Assembly (NCBI GenBank): GCA_002307375.1
Contig: NTJI01000004.1
Location: 124,001-188,000 of the forward strand
Direction of reading: 5' to 3'
DNA from: Lysobacteraceae bacterium NML93-0399
GTDB taxonomy: Bacteria > Pseudomonadota > Gammaproteobacteria > Xanthomonadales > Xanthomonadaceae
Length of the DNA: 64,000 bases
A program made the position numbers and the translations under genes. How positions within the stretch are numbered: the first letter of the stretch is position 1; each line of letters opens with the position of its first letter. This document shows, piece by piece, positions 1-9,019 of the stretch. The notes under the pieces were generated by a model that had not been told where the DNA came from, did no database searches, and worked only from the letters and a program-made list of their open reading frames with translations.

Positions 1-157
1 CAAGGGCACGCCACCAGGTCTCCAACCATCGAGTGACAGTGTTCGGCGACCCGGTGCCCAGGTGAGCGCGAATGCGCTCGACGGTTGGTCGTTCTCCCGC
101 GTCAACGATCTCGTCGGCTGCAGTATGGACGTCGGATTCGGTGATGCCTCGAGCCAT
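1..157 (-). CDS. KfrA/TnpT-like DNA-binding protein, N-terminal part (runs off window)
   Basis: Reading leftward from an ATG at 157 gives 52 open codons to the window edge, starting MARGITESDVHTAADEI and containing VERIRAHLGTGSPNTVTRWLE. This is the helix-turn-helix head of the KfrA family, whose members add a long coiled coil after this domain. A strong AGGAGG lies just upstream of the ATG, which fixes the start. The gene is divergent from the tyrosine recombinase at 262. That arrangement is what I know for tnpT-tnpS of Tn4651-type transposons, where both proteins resolve cointegrates at a site between them. It could instead be a plasmid-type KfrA regulator; the missing C-terminal part would help decide. 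A full-length relative is present at 35753-36790. Confidence 0.75.
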   Translation of the reverse strand, partial: MARGITESDVHTAADEIVDAGERPTVERIRAHLGTGSPNTVTRWLETWWRAL

Positions 158-204
158 GGAAATGCCTCCTATGCGGGCGCCCTACTCTGTTGATTGCGTA
201 CTCC

Positions 205-223
205 CGATAAGTGATGATTATCG
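205..223. other. Putative tyrosine-recombinase core site between tnpT-like and tnpS-like genes
   Basis: Arms CGATAA (205-210) and TTATCG (218-223) form a perfect inverted repeat around a 7-bp spacer. Two short inverted arms with a 6-8 bp spacer is the usual form of a tyrosine-recombinase crossover site. It lies in the 104-bp gap between the divergent KfrA-like and recombinase genes. A related site with the same GATAA-N7-TTATC skeleton lies upstream of the second KfrA-like gene at 35633-35655. Recombination here is an inference. Confidence 0.45.
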
Positions 224-238
224 CTAGTAGACGCTCTA

Positions 239-267
239 TTTCATAGCATATATTACATAGTATGAAA
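239..267. promoter_or_regulatory. Inverted repeat overlapping the recombinase start, possible operator
   Basis: TTTCATA (239-245) and TATGAAA (261-267) are 7-bp inverted arms. The second arm covers the ATG of the recombinase gene at 262. The position suits autoregulation by the divergent KfrA-like protein, since KfrA proteins bind inverted repeats at their own promoters. This is inferred from position only. Confidence 0.35.
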
Positions 268-1341
268 CGAAATAACACATTGCCGGCCAACACAGCGACG
301 GTCACCAGCCTTGTGCTGCCAGAACAACTGGCCCACCAAGCCGCCGATGCGGTTCGCGAATTGCTCGCCGAAGCGGCCGCTGCCAACACGACGCGCAGCT
401 ATGCGACCGCCCTACGCTACTGGGCTGGCTGGCACCAAGGTCGTTACGGCATCGAATTGGCGCTGCCTGTCAGCGAGGCTGTGGTGATCCAGTTCCTGGT
501 CGATCACATCCAGCGCAAAAACAAGGCCGGTCTGGTCAGCGAACTGCCTTCCGCGCTAGATCAGGCACTGGTGGCCGCTGGCCTCAAGGCCAAGGTCGGG
601 CCGCTCAAGCTCTCGACCGTGGTCCAACGCGTGGCCGTCCTGTCCACAGCACACAAGCTCAAGCGCCTGGCCAACCCCTGTGAGCTGCCCAGTGTCAGGA
701 CGCTTCTAAGCCGAGCCCGACGTGCTGCGGTCAAACGTGGCGAGCGACCCACCAAGAAGACCGCCATCACGCGTGCAGAGCTCGAGGCCATGCTGGCCAC
801 CTGTGACGATAGCCTTGAAGGCCTGCGTGACCGCGCCCTGCTCTGCTTTGGGTTCGCCAGCGGTGGGCGCCGGCGTAGCGAGATCGCAGCGGCCGACATG
901 CGTGACCTGCGCAAGGTTGGAGATGACGGCTATATCTATCGGCTGGAGTACTCGAAGACCCAGCAGGCTGGGGCGAAAGCGGATTCGACGCCGGACAAGC
1001 CGATCCTGGGGCGCAGCGCTGAGGCGCTCTCGACTTGGCTTGAAGCGGCAGAGATTCGTGAGGGAGCGATCTTCCGGCGGATCTGGAAGGATCGAGTTGG
1101 CCCTGCCCTGCTCCCTGGCTCGGTGGCGTCGATCGTGAAGCGCCGTGCCCGTCTGGCCGGGTTGGAAGGCGACTTCGGGGCGCACAGCCTACGATCGGGG
1201 TTTGTGACCGAGGCCGGCAAGCAAGGCGTCCCACTCCCCGCCGTGATGGCGATGACCGAGCATCGTTCCGTGGCGAGCGTGATTGGGTATTTTCAAGCAG
1301 GTGCAGCAGAGGACAATCCGGCAGGCCGTCTTCTCAAATAG
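262..1341 (+). CDS. Tyrosine recombinase (TnpS-like/integrase family), 359 aa
   Basis: A full tyrosine recombinase. Residues about 35-140 form the core-binding SAM-like domain (NTTRSYATALRYW) and the rest the catalytic domain. The first catalytic arginine lies in SGGRRRSEI (about 203-205), followed by H308-x-x-R311 in HSLRSGF, H334 in TEHRS and the nucleophile Y343 in IGYF, so the active site looks complete. Together with the divergent KfrA-like gene at 1-157 it resembles the TnpS/TnpT cointegrate-resolution pair of Tn4651-type Tn3 transposons. It could also be the integrase of another genomic island. It precedes the STAND gene by 84 bp, so that gene may be cargo of the same element. Confidence 0.85.
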   Translation: MKRNNTLPANTATVTSLVLPEQLAHQAADAVRELLAEAAAANTTRSYATALRYWAGWHQGRYGIELALPVSEAVVIQFLVDHIQRKNKAGLVSELPSALDQALVAAGLKAKVGPLKLSTVVQRVAVLSTAHKLKRLANPCELPSVRTLLSRARRAAVKRGERPTKKTAITRAELEAMLATCDDSLEGLRDRALLCFGFASGGRRRSEIAAADMRDLRKVGDDGYIYRLEYSKTQQAGAKADSTPDKPILGRSAEALSTWLEAAEIREGAIFRRIWKDRVGPALLPGSVASIVKRRARLAGLEGDFGAHSLRSGFVTEAGKQGVPLPAVMAMTEHRSVASVIGYFQAGAAEDNPAGRLLK

Positions 1342-1425
1342 GGCCATCGCGCCCCAATGGCTGCCGACTCGGAATCGTGGCCTTCCGGCGTGCACCATTA
1401 TCTGACTAAGTTCTGAGCTGATCCA

Positions 1426-4400
1426 ATGATGCCGATCTCCACACCTCCTGCCGACCGCACCTTCTTCGACCTGCCAACGGATGAGAAGTCCAACATCGAG
1501 ACCGCCGAGTTCCTGGCCAACTTTCGCTACGGGTCCAGAACAGGCTGGTCCGCGCTGTTGGAGTCCGAGCGCGTGCTCATCGTCTCCGAAGCCGGCATGG
1601 GCAAGACGTACGAATGCCAACGCCAGCAGAAGAGGCTGTGGGACGACGGCCGACCGTCGTTCTTCCTGGAGCTGGCCGTACTGGCGACGGATCCGTTGGA
1701 ACGACAGTTTTCCGTGGAGGAACAATCCCGTTTCGATGCCTGGAAGGCGGCCCAGACCGAGCGCGCGTTCTTCTTCCTGGACTCCGTCGACGAACTCAGG
1801 CTCACCCAGCGTTCGTTCGACGCGACGCTCAAGCGATTCGCATCAGCTTTGGGCGCCGCCCTCGACCGCGCATGCATCGTGTTGACATCGCGGCCCACCG
1901 TGCTCGATCTGGAGATCGTCCGCAGTCGGCTCCCGGTGACGCGGCCGGAGGAAATGTTCGTGCCGGAGGAATACTTCGCCAACGTGGCGATGAGCGTTGA
2001 GAAAACGCCGGTCGCGCAAGTGATCCCGGAATGGCGCTTTGTCGCCCTGTCCGGGCTGGACGAACAGCAGATGCGCGCGCTCGCCGCCGCCGAGGGGGTG
2101 GACGATCCTGAGGCCTTACTCGCTGCCATCAACGCGCATCACGCGCACGATTTCGCGAAGCGGCCGCTGGATTTCCTGGAGCTGTGCGGGGACTGGAAGA
2201 TCCACGGGCGCATCCGCAGCCACCGCGACCAAGTGGACAACAGCATCGGCATCAAGCTACGCCCCCGTGGCGACCGGCAGGAGCGAACACAGTTGTCGCC
2301 GCAGCGGGCACGCGAGGGTGCAGCACGTCTCGCGCTGGCCGCCCTGCTCTCGAGGAAGTTGACGCTGTGGCACAGCAGCGACAACGATCGCGGACGCGGT
2401 GACGCGACCTTGGAGCCGGCCAAGGTTCTCATCGACTGGGCCAACGACGAGGTGCAAACGCTGCTCGAGCGACCACTATTCGGATTCGCGACCTACGGGC
2501 GGGTGCGGTTCCACAATCGTTCCATCATCGAGTTCCTTGCCGCGGAAAGATTGCAGCAGCTGATGGAACGCGGCCTGCCGATACGAGCATTGATGCGCCT
2601 GCTGTTTGCGACGACGCCTGAGGGGCAACGTATCGTCAAGCCGTCGCTGCAGCCGGTTTCCGCCTGGCTTGCGCTACAGGTTTCGATCGTGTTCTCCGAA
2701 GTCCTCGCGCGCGACCCCAGCCTGCCGCTGCGATACGGTGACCCCGGTTCGCTGAGCCCGGCGCAGCGCACGCAGGCGCTGGAACGATACGTCGAGACGT
2801 ACGGCGCCGATGGCTGGCGCGGCCAGCGCATCCCAAGCCTGCAGCTGCAGCGGCTCGCGACGACGGACCTTGACGCGGCCGTGGAACGGCTTTGGAAGCG
2901 CGGCATCACCAATCCCGAAGTCCGCGAGACGTTGCTCGAGCTGATGGCCGCCGGACGGATGGTCCGCTGCTCGGACATCGCCCACGGCGTGGTGACCGAT
3001 CCCGTCAACGACGTGCGTGATCGCCTGCATGGGTTGCTGGTCCTTGCGGAGCTGGACGATCCGCGGTTGCCTGCGCTGCTGGATGCCGTTGTATCACCGG
3101 CGCCCGAATGGCCCGAGCAACTCGCACGACTGGTCATCCAATACCTGCTCCCGCAGCATCTTTCGGTCCCCCAACTCGTCCAGGCGCTCGCGCGCCTGAC
3201 CACGAAGTCCCGCGACATCGGTGGTGTTTCGACGATGCTGCCGCTGGTGATCGCCAAGATGGACCTCGACCCGACTGGCTGGTTGGAATTGCAGCAAGGC
3301 CTTGCCGCGCTCGTGTCGGGAGCAAGCCATTGGGACGAACGGCATTTCCGGGTTAGCTCCGATCGCCAGGACCTGGTGCCCGCACTGCTGGTTGCGTGCC
3401 GTCGCCGTCTGGAGATGGGACGAGCCGCCGCCGATCTGTTCGATGCCATCGCCCTAGCTGGGCTGCTGGCAAGGCACGATCACGATGCGGGCGGAGACAG
3501 CAAAACTCTGAAGGCGGCGCTCGGCGAGGCGTCGAGCGACGTGCGTGCCGGCGTGTTCTGGGCGACCGACCACCTGGTTCGGACGCACCACCCAAAGGGC
3601 GAACGTGAGCCGTTCTTCCGGCTGTTCCAGTTCGGGTCGCACGGCGCGTACCAACTCGATTTGAAGCGGGATGCGGACTGGGTGCTGCGGGCCCTGTCGG
3701 ATCCCGCCCGGTCGTCGCTCGATCGCGAAGTGGCCTTGGAGATCGCCCTCCAGTACTCGGGCAGTCAGCCCGACCGCACGGACTGGGCGAGGCAACTCAT
3801 CGAGTTATCTAGCAGCAGCTCCGTGCTCCACGATCGCGCGAAGGCCTTCCTGGACTCGATCGAGAATCCGCCGCCCCCACCTGCGTGGCAGCGCGAAGAC
3901 CAGAGGCGCAGCGAGAAGGCGCGTCGCAAGCAGGCAAGCAACCTGGCCAGTTGGCGGCTGTTCTGGCGCGAGCTGGACAACGATCCGGAGACCGCATTCT
4001 CGGTCGACAAGATCGACAACACCACTTGGCACCTATGGCACGCGATGGCGAAGGATTCGTCCGACCAGTCGTTCGCCGGATGGAATCGCGGATTCATCGA
4101 GCGCGTGTTCGACAAGGCCATGGCCGATCGCTTCCGGACGGCGCTCGCGGCAGCGTGGCGCAAGGACCGACCCACCCTGAAATCGGAACGACCGCCCGAA
4201 GAGCGCAACAGCTACCTGATGCGATGGCGTATGGGCCTCGCCGGCCTGTACGCCGAGGCCGAGGATGCGTCATGGGCCGTCAGACTTACTGCCGAGGAAG
4301 CCGATCTCGCGTGTCGCTACGCACTGATTGACTTGAGCCGGCTCCCGCCGTGGCTTGATGCCGTCATCCAGGTTCATCCGACCGTCGTCGATGCCGCCAT

Positions 4401-5718
4401 CGGCAATGAGCTCTCGGCCGAACTCGAGGACACGGACGAGAAGCACGCCTCGCTGCTGCAGGAAATCTCCAACACGTCCACACCGATCGTCTCATTCTTC
4501 CTGCCACGGATCCGGACGTGGCTCAAAGCGGTGCTCGCCGACCAGGACACCGCCGTCGCGGGGATGGACAAGGTGGGACGCGCCATCACCCTGCTGCTGG
4601 AACATGGTCTCGCCGAAGACGCAGCCGATGTCCTCGACGTCGGGAGAATGCGGTTGCAAGGAACGCCCGACCCCTCGGAGACCAAGTTCTGGTTGCCGAT
4701 CCTGGCGCGACTGGATCCAGCGGAATGCGTCGACACCATGGAACGACTGGCCGGGGCGATTCCGCCCGCAAAGCACTCCGTGGTCGTCGACTGGATCGCA
4801 GCCCTGTTCGGCAACAACGGATCCGAGGCGGACCTGTCGCGCTTCGAAACCCAGCCGGACCTGCTGCTGCGACTCGCCAGGATGGCCAATCGGCACGTCA
4901 GATTCGTCGACGATCTGAACCACGAAGGCGTCCACTCCATGGGTACCCGCGACTATGCTGAGCGCGGCAGGAGCGTGCTTGGCAATCGACTGCTAGGCGC
5001 CAAGGGTGCAGGCGCGTGGGAAATGAAGATGCAGTTCGCCAACGATCCGGACGTCGTGCACTTTCAGGACCGGATCCGGGCGGTCGCACTGGAGCAACTG
5101 GCCGAGGACTGGGACACCGTCATCCTGGATGAAACGGACGTCGTGCGGCTGGAAGCCGAACATGACTTCTCGCCCACCAGTCGCGTCGAGATGGCCGCAC
5201 TGCTCAACGCGCGGCTGTGCGACCTCGACGATCTTCTCGTGGGCGACACGTCCCCGCGCGAACTCTGGGCGATCATTACCCAGGAACGGGTGCTGCGGAA
5301 ATCACTTGCCGGAGAGCTTAAGAATCTGGCCCGCGGGGCGTATCTCGTCAATCAGGAGGCCGTCACCGGCGACGAGAAGGAAACTGACATTCGCCTCGCA
5401 TCCACCAAGGAGCCGCTCGAGGCGGTCATCGAACTCAAGATCGGCGAGAACGGCTATTCGTTCACTGATCTGCAGCAGGCGCTCCACACGCAGCTAGCAG
5501 GCAAGTACATGGCACCAGAACACCGGCGGGTCGGATGCCTGCTAATCTCGATCTCCGGCGATCGGCATTGGCTGGATCCCGTAACCAAGACGCGCATGGA
5601 GTTCGAGGAGGTCGTTTCCCGGCTCGACATTGAAGCGAAGGAACTGGCGGCCAACCTCGGCTACGGGGCCCACCTCGTGGCGAAGGGACTGGATCTGCGC
5701 CCCAGGAAAGCAACATAG
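1426..5718 (+). CDS. STAND-type P-loop NTPase with C-terminal nuclease-like motif, 1430 aa
   Basis: The N-terminal part holds a P-loop NTPase: Walker A VSEAGMGKT at residues 53-61 and Walker B AFFFLDSVDE at 114-123, with a TSRPT sensor-like motif further on. This pattern is typical of NACHT/STAND signalling ATPases. About 1,000 residues of helical sequence follow. The last 110 residues contain D1321, then E1336-L-K1338 inside AVIELKI, then a Q-rich helix (DLQQALHTQL) and a hydrophobic strand (VGCLLIS). This matches a PD-(D/E)xK nuclease core. The family most resembles Avs/bNACHT anti-phage sensors, but with the nuclease at the C-terminus rather than the N-terminus. It sits beside a recombinase and a DUF4238 gene in mobile DNA. 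A defence role is inferred; the ATPase call is firm and the nuclease call moderate. Confidence 0.7.
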   Translation: MMPISTPPADRTFFDLPTDEKSNIETAEFLANFRYGSRTGWSALLESERVLIVSEAGMGKTYECQRQQKRLWDDGRPSFFLELAVLATDPLERQFSVEEQSRFDAWKAAQTERAFFFLDSVDELRLTQRSFDATLKRFASALGAALDRACIVLTSRPTVLDLEIVRSRLPVTRPEEMFVPEEYFANVAMSVEKTPVAQVIPEWRFVALSGLDEQQMRALAAAEGVDDPEALLAAINAHHAHDFAKRPLDFLELCGDWKIHGRIRSHRDQVDNSIGIKLRPRGDRQERTQLSPQRAREGAARLALAALLSRKLTLWHSSDNDRGRGDATLEPAKVLIDWANDEVQTLLERPLFGFATYGRVRFHNRSIIEFLAAERLQQLMERGLPIRALMRLLFATTPEGQRIVKPSLQPVSAWLALQVSIVFSEVLARDPSLPLRYGDPGSLSPAQRTQALERYVETYGADGWRGQRIPSLQLQRLATTDLDAAVERLWKRGITNPEVRETLLELMAAGRMVRCSDIAHGVVTDPVNDVRDRLHGLLVLAELDDPRLPALLDAVVSPAPEWPEQLARLVIQYLLPQHLSVPQLVQALARLTTKSRDIGGVSTMLPLVIAKMDLDPTGWLELQQGLAALVSGASHWDERHFRVSSDRQDLVPALLVACRRRLEMGRAAADLFDAIALAGLLARHDHDAGGDSKTLKAALGEASSDVRAGVFWATDHLVRTHHPKGEREPFFRLFQFGSHGAYQLDLKRDADWVLRALSDPARSSLDREVALEIALQYSGSQPDRTDWARQLIELSSSSSVLHDRAKAFLDSIENPPPPPAWQREDQRRSEKARRKQASNLASWRLFWRELDNDPETAFSVDKIDNTTWHLWHAMAKDSSDQSFAGWNRGFIERVFDKAMADRFRTALAAAWRKDRPTLKSERPPEERNSYLMRWRMGLAGLYAEAEDASWAVRLTAEEADLACRYALIDLSRLPPWLDAVIQVHPTVVDAAIGNELSAELEDTDEKHASLLQEISNTSTPIVSFFLPRIRTWLKAVLADQDTAVAGMDKVGRAITLLLEHGLAEDAADVLDVGRMRLQGTPDPSETKFWLPILARLDPAECVDTMERLAGAIPPAKHSVVVDWIAALFGNNGSEADLSRFETQPDLLLRLARMANRHVRFVDDLNHEGVHSMGTRDYAERGRSVLGNRLLGAKGAGAWEMKMQFANDPDVVHFQDRIRAVALEQLAEDWDTVILDETDVVRLEAEHDFSPTSRVEMAALLNARLCDLDDLLVGDTSPRELWAIITQERVLRKSLAGELKNLARGAYLVNQEAVTGDEKETDIRLASTKEPLEAVIELKIGENGYSFTDLQQALHTQLAGKYMAPEHRRVGCLLISISGDRHWLDPVTKTRMEFEEVVSRLDIEAKELAANLGYGAHLVAKGLDLRPRKAT

Positions 5719-5787
5719 CGCCGCCCGCGCTCGGCTCAAGACGCGTGCACCGCATGAGCCCGGCGCATCACCATCCCGCGAACGGAT

Positions 5788-6468
5788 ATGGCCACCAACA
5801 AGAACCAGCATTTCGTGCCTCCTGCTACCTGAGGGCATTCACCGCCGGCGGCGACAACAAGATCATCAACATCTTCAATATCGATCGCGATGGCTACATC
5901 GCAGACGCCCCGGTGCGGAGCCAGTGCTCCGGCGATTACTTCTATGGCCAGGACCAGCGTCTGGACGATGCTATCCGCCATGTCGAGGAAACCTATGGCG
6001 CGGAAGCGCGGTCGCTCATCGCCGGATGCAGCACACTGAGCAGGAAGTCGGCGTTCGTGCTGCGGTCCTTCTGGGTACTCCAACACCTGCGCACCGAGGC
6101 GGCGTCTGTGCGTTTCGCGCAGATGACGCGCCAACTTGCCGATGCCATCGGCGAAGGCGAGGGTTTCGCAATGTCGATCAAGGAGGCCGTGTTGCTGGCG
6201 ATGAGCTTCTATGTCGACCAGCTTCAATGCACCGACGACCTCGACATCTGTGTCGTTCGCAATATTTCCGGCGTTCCGTTCATCACGTCCGATGATCCGG
6301 CCGTGCTCACCAACCGCTGGCACTTCCACCGGCAATGGCACCTGACCAGGTCGTTCGGTCTCGGCTCGACCGGCATGATCGGCTTGCTTCCGCTGAGCGA
6401 AGACCTGCTGTGCGTCCTGTATGACCCGGAGCTCTACGAGCTTGCGTCCGTCAATGGCTTCCTGGAGA
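5788..6468 (+). pseudogene. DUF4238 protein, 5' part: frameshifted and cut by Tn5393
   Basis: Translation from the ATG at 5788 reads MATNKNQHFVP, the expected DUF4238 start, then stops at 5830. Moving by one base at about 5818-5822 continues as CYLRAFTAGGDNKIINIFNIDRDG, so one base appears missing (VPxCYLRAF is expected). The frame then runs on through SGVPFITSDDPAVLTNRWH and LYDPELYELASVNGFLE, where the Tn5393 end begins at 6469. The 3' end of the gene resumes after the transposon at 11940. DUF4238 has no established function; such proteins are often found in variable islands. It lies 69 bp after the STAND gene in the same direction, so the two may once have formed one unit. Confidence 0.7.
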
Positions 6469-6549
6469 GGGGTCGTTTGCGGGAGAGGGCGAAATCCTAC
6501 GCTAAGGCTTTGGCCAACGATATTCTCCGGTAAGATTGATGTGTTCCCA
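6469..6549 (+). repeat. Tn5393 left terminal inverted repeat (81 bp)
   Basis: Begins GGGGTCGTTTGCGGGAG and ends ATGTGTTCCCA. It matches the reverse complement of 11858-11938 with four A/G differences over 81 bp. It also supplies the in-frame tail that ends the disrupted DUF4238 reading frame at 6533. Confidence 0.92.
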
Positions 6550-6574
6550 GGGGATAGGAGAAGTCGCTTGATAT

Positions 6575-7411
6575 CTAGTATGACGTCTGTCGCACCTGCT
6601 TGATCGCGGCCGCGATAGCTAGATCGCGTTGCTCCTCTTCTCCATCCGCGTTCCAAGCTGCGGAAAGGCACCCATAAGCGTACGCCTGGTCGAGCAGGCG
6701 ACGCGGATCGACGTCCAGCGCACGAGAGAATGCGTCCGCCATCTGTGCAATGCGTCTAGGATCGAGACAAAGGTCGTCTCTGTCAGCCGGATCGTAGAAC
6801 ATATTGGCGGCGCCAAAGCCCACTTCACCGACCAGACCGACGGGATCTATCACCAGCCAGCCGCGACTGGAGAACATGATGTTTTCATGATGCAGATCGC
6901 CATGTAGCCCACGCAGTTCCGAGGCATTGCTCATCATTTGATCGGCTATAATCGCCGCGTGGACGTAGTCAGTTTGACAACCTGCGTTTTGATCATCGCG
7001 CGCCCGCTGAAACAAAGCTGCAAAGCGATCCCGGATCGGGAGAAGGGCAGAAGGCAGGGGTTCCTCAGATGCGGCATACAGCTTCGCCATTAGTTCCGCT
7101 GCAATTTCGGTCGCCTGGTAGTCGCCGTGCTCGGCAACGATGTGAGAGAGCATTCGCTCCCCGGCATATTCGAGCAACATCAGATTGTTCTCACGACCGA
7201 GCAACCGGACTGCTCCCCTCCCATTGCGCCATACCAGATAGTCGGCCCCGCGCAGTTCATCAGCAATGTCTTCTATAGGTTTCAATCCCTTGACGATTGC
7301 AGGAGTCCCGTCTGGCAATGAAACTTTCCAAACGAGGCTGGAAAAGGTGTCCGCAATGAGAACAGGTTGCGAAACGTGCCAATGAGCAGGAAAAACAGGC
7401 GGCATGAACAT
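6575..7411 (-). CDS. strB: Aminoglycoside O-phosphotransferase APH(6)-Id (StrB)
   Basis: Phosphorylates streptomycin at the 6-hydroxyl in the cytoplasm. The 278-residue product begins MFMPPVFPAHWHVSQP and ends KQVRQTSY, which I recognise as APH(6)-Id. The kinase catalytic loop is LRGLHGDLHHENIMF and the DFG-like metal site is WLVIDPVGLVGEVGFG. I start it at 7411, where the ATG overlaps the strA stop by one base (TGATG), giving translational coupling; an in-frame ATG three codons upstream also exists. It is the second gene of the strA-strB pair. Confidence 0.95.
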   Translation of the reverse strand: MFMPPVFPAHWHVSQPVLIADTFSSLVWKVSLPDGTPAIVKGLKPIEDIADELRGADYLVWRNGRGAVRLLGRENNLMLLEYAGERMLSHIVAEHGDYQATEIAAELMAKLYAASEEPLPSALLPIRDRFAALFQRARDDQNAGCQTDYVHAAIIADQMMSNASELRGLHGDLHHENIMFSSRGWLVIDPVGLVGEVGFGAANMFYDPADRDDLCLDPRRIAQMADAFSRALDVDPRRLLDQAYAYGCLSAAWNADGEEEQRDLAIAAAIKQVRQTSY

Positions 7412-8214
7412 CAACCCCAAGTCAGAGGGTCCAATCGCAGATAGAAGGCAAGGCGTTCGCGGTCGGGGGCTTCGATCCCCAATACATTGAATAGGACAGC
7501 GAAGGCGCGCTCTGCTTCATCTGGCGCTGCCCAGTTCTCTTCGGCGTTAGCAATCATGAGTGCCAAATCGGCATAGCGATCTGCTGTTCCGAGCCGCCCA
7601 AGGTCGATCAGACCCGTGCATTGAAGAGTTTTAGGGTCCACCATGAAGTTCGGCATGCAGGGATCACCATGGCAAACAACCATATCGGTGCGCTCTTGGT
7701 CGAGCCGCACCGGTAGCTCTCGTTCGACACGAGCCAAAAGATCGAGCTGCGGCGTACTCTTGTCCTCGTCCGGTAAGAAGTCGGGATTGACGGCATTGCG
7801 GGACACCACATCAACGGCGCGTCCGAACATTCGCGACAGCCTGCGCTCAAACGGACATTGATCAACCGATAGGCTGTGAACAGCGCCAAGTTGCTGCCCC
7901 ATTGACGGCCACGCTTTGAGCAAATCCGCTCCAGACAGATCAGCCGCCGGTACTCCCGGAATTGCCGTTATCACCAAGCATGCACCCTCCTGTTCCTCCT
8001 GCCAGTTGATCACCTCGGGGCAAGCCACACCTCGACCTTTGAGCCAAATGAGGCGGTCACGCTCTCCAGCGAGCTCACCGCGGCGGGAAGCAGGTGCGAT
8101 TTTCGCGAAGGCATGCCCGTCACCACGTCGAAAAACAAAATCACCAGATTCTCCGCCTCTGACAGGCAACCAGTCAGAATGCGATTCACCAAAAAAAATA
8201 TTAGTTCGATTCAA
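7411..8214 (-). CDS. strA: Aminoglycoside O-phosphotransferase APH(3'')-Ib (StrA)
   Basis: Phosphorylates streptomycin at the 3''-hydroxyl. The 267-residue protein starts MNRTNIFFGESHSDWLPV and ends RLDPLTWG, full length for APH(3'')-Ib. Visible kinase motifs are the catalytic loop VVCHGDPCMPNFMV and the metal-binding TGLIDLGRLG. It is first in the strA-strB operon of Tn5393. The gap to tnpR (8215-8279) is only 65 bp, so transcription probably continues from the tnpR side, as described for Tn5393. Confidence 0.96.
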   Translation of the reverse strand: MNRTNIFFGESHSDWLPVRGGESGDFVFRRGDGHAFAKIAPASRRGELAGERDRLIWLKGRGVACPEVINWQEEQEGACLVITAIPGVPAADLSGADLLKAWPSMGQQLGAVHSLSVDQCPFERRLSRMFGRAVDVVSRNAVNPDFLPDEDKSTPQLDLLARVERELPVRLDQERTDMVVCHGDPCMPNFMVDPKTLQCTGLIDLGRLGTADRYADLALMIANAEENWAAPDEAERAFAVLFNVLGIEAPDRERLAFYLRLDPLTWG

Positions 8215-8279
8215 TGGAGGTTCCTTCAGTTTTCTGATGAAGCGCGGAGGTGGCTCAACCTGCGAAAAGAAACGAGTTG

Positions 8280-8894
8280 CTACGTAAGTCCGAGAACATG
8301 CTTTCCATGGTCTCTGAGCTCGCCTTTGGGACCGACATATCGGTAGAGAGTGACGCGCTCGATGCCGAGTTCCTTGCAGAGATCGGAAACTGAAGTATCG
8401 CGCTGGGCCATGGCGGCTTGCGCGAGACGCACCTGAGCTTTGGTGAGCGCGAATTTTCGTCCGCCCTTGCGACCGCGCGCTCTCGCGGAGGCGAGACCCG
8501 CCATGGTGCGCTCTCGGATCAGATCCCGCTCGAACTCGGCCAAGGTGGCGAAGATTCCGAACACCATGCGACCGGACGCAGTCGTGGTGTCGATCTGAGC
8601 GCCCTTTCCAGTCAGAACCCGCAGGCCGATCTTGCGGTCTGACAGCTCCTTCACCGTGTTGACCAGATGGGCAAGCGATCGTCCGAGGCGATCGAGCTTC
8701 CAGACCACCAGCACATCGCCGTCACGCAATGACTTGAGGCAGGCAGTCAAGCCAGGGCGATCATCACGACCGCCGGAAGCAAGATCATCATAGATATTGT
8801 CCCGTTCGACACCTGCGGCGCGCAAGGCGTCGTGCTGCAGGTCGAGAGACTGCGAGCCATCGGCTTTGGAGACGCGGGCATATCCGATCAGCAT
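8280..8894 (-). CDS. tnpR: Tn5393 resolvase TnpR (serine recombinase)
   Basis: Resolves transposition cointegrates at the res site and represses tnp transcription. The N-terminal catalytic domain begins MLIGYARVS with the nucleophile at S9. It contains VVWKLDRLGRSLAHLV, GRMVFGIFATLAEFERDLIRERT (split here across the E helix) and the arginine-rich linker. A C-terminal helix-turn-helix follows (VSDLCKELGIERVTLYRYV). At 204 residues it is slightly longer than the 180-190 of Tn3/Tn21 resolvases. It is divergent from tnpA across a 125-bp res region. Confidence 0.93.
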   Translation of the reverse strand: MLIGYARVSKADGSQSLDLQHDALRAAGVERDNIYDDLASGGRDDRPGLTACLKSLRDGDVLVVWKLDRLGRSLAHLVNTVKELSDRKIGLRVLTGKGAQIDTTTASGRMVFGIFATLAEFERDLIRERTMAGLASARARGRKGGRKFALTKAQVRLAQAAMAQRDTSVSDLCKELGIERVTLYRYVGPKGELRDHGKHVLGLT

Positions 8895-9019
8895 GTATCA
8901 CAAACGTTGGTTTGAGGCGGCGCTTCGGCCACGATTGCATTGACCTCTGGAAATGTATCTCAACCAGCTTCATAAACAAAGCGTCTTGAACGCTATCAGA
9001 TTTTGAAAAAGGAACATGT
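8895..9019. promoter_or_regulatory. Tn5393 res site and divergent tnpR/tnpA promoters
   Basis: The only non-coding gap between the divergent tnpR and tnpA genes, 125 bp long. This is the length and place expected for the three resolvase-binding subsites of a Tn3-family res site. It is AT-richer than its surroundings. The subsites were not delimited individually. Confidence 0.7.

Noticed and set aside
5745..6533. Intact 262-residue protein read from 5745
   Set aside because: Its first 26 residues do not match DUF4238, which instead starts in the other frame at 5788; its last residues are translated transposon end.
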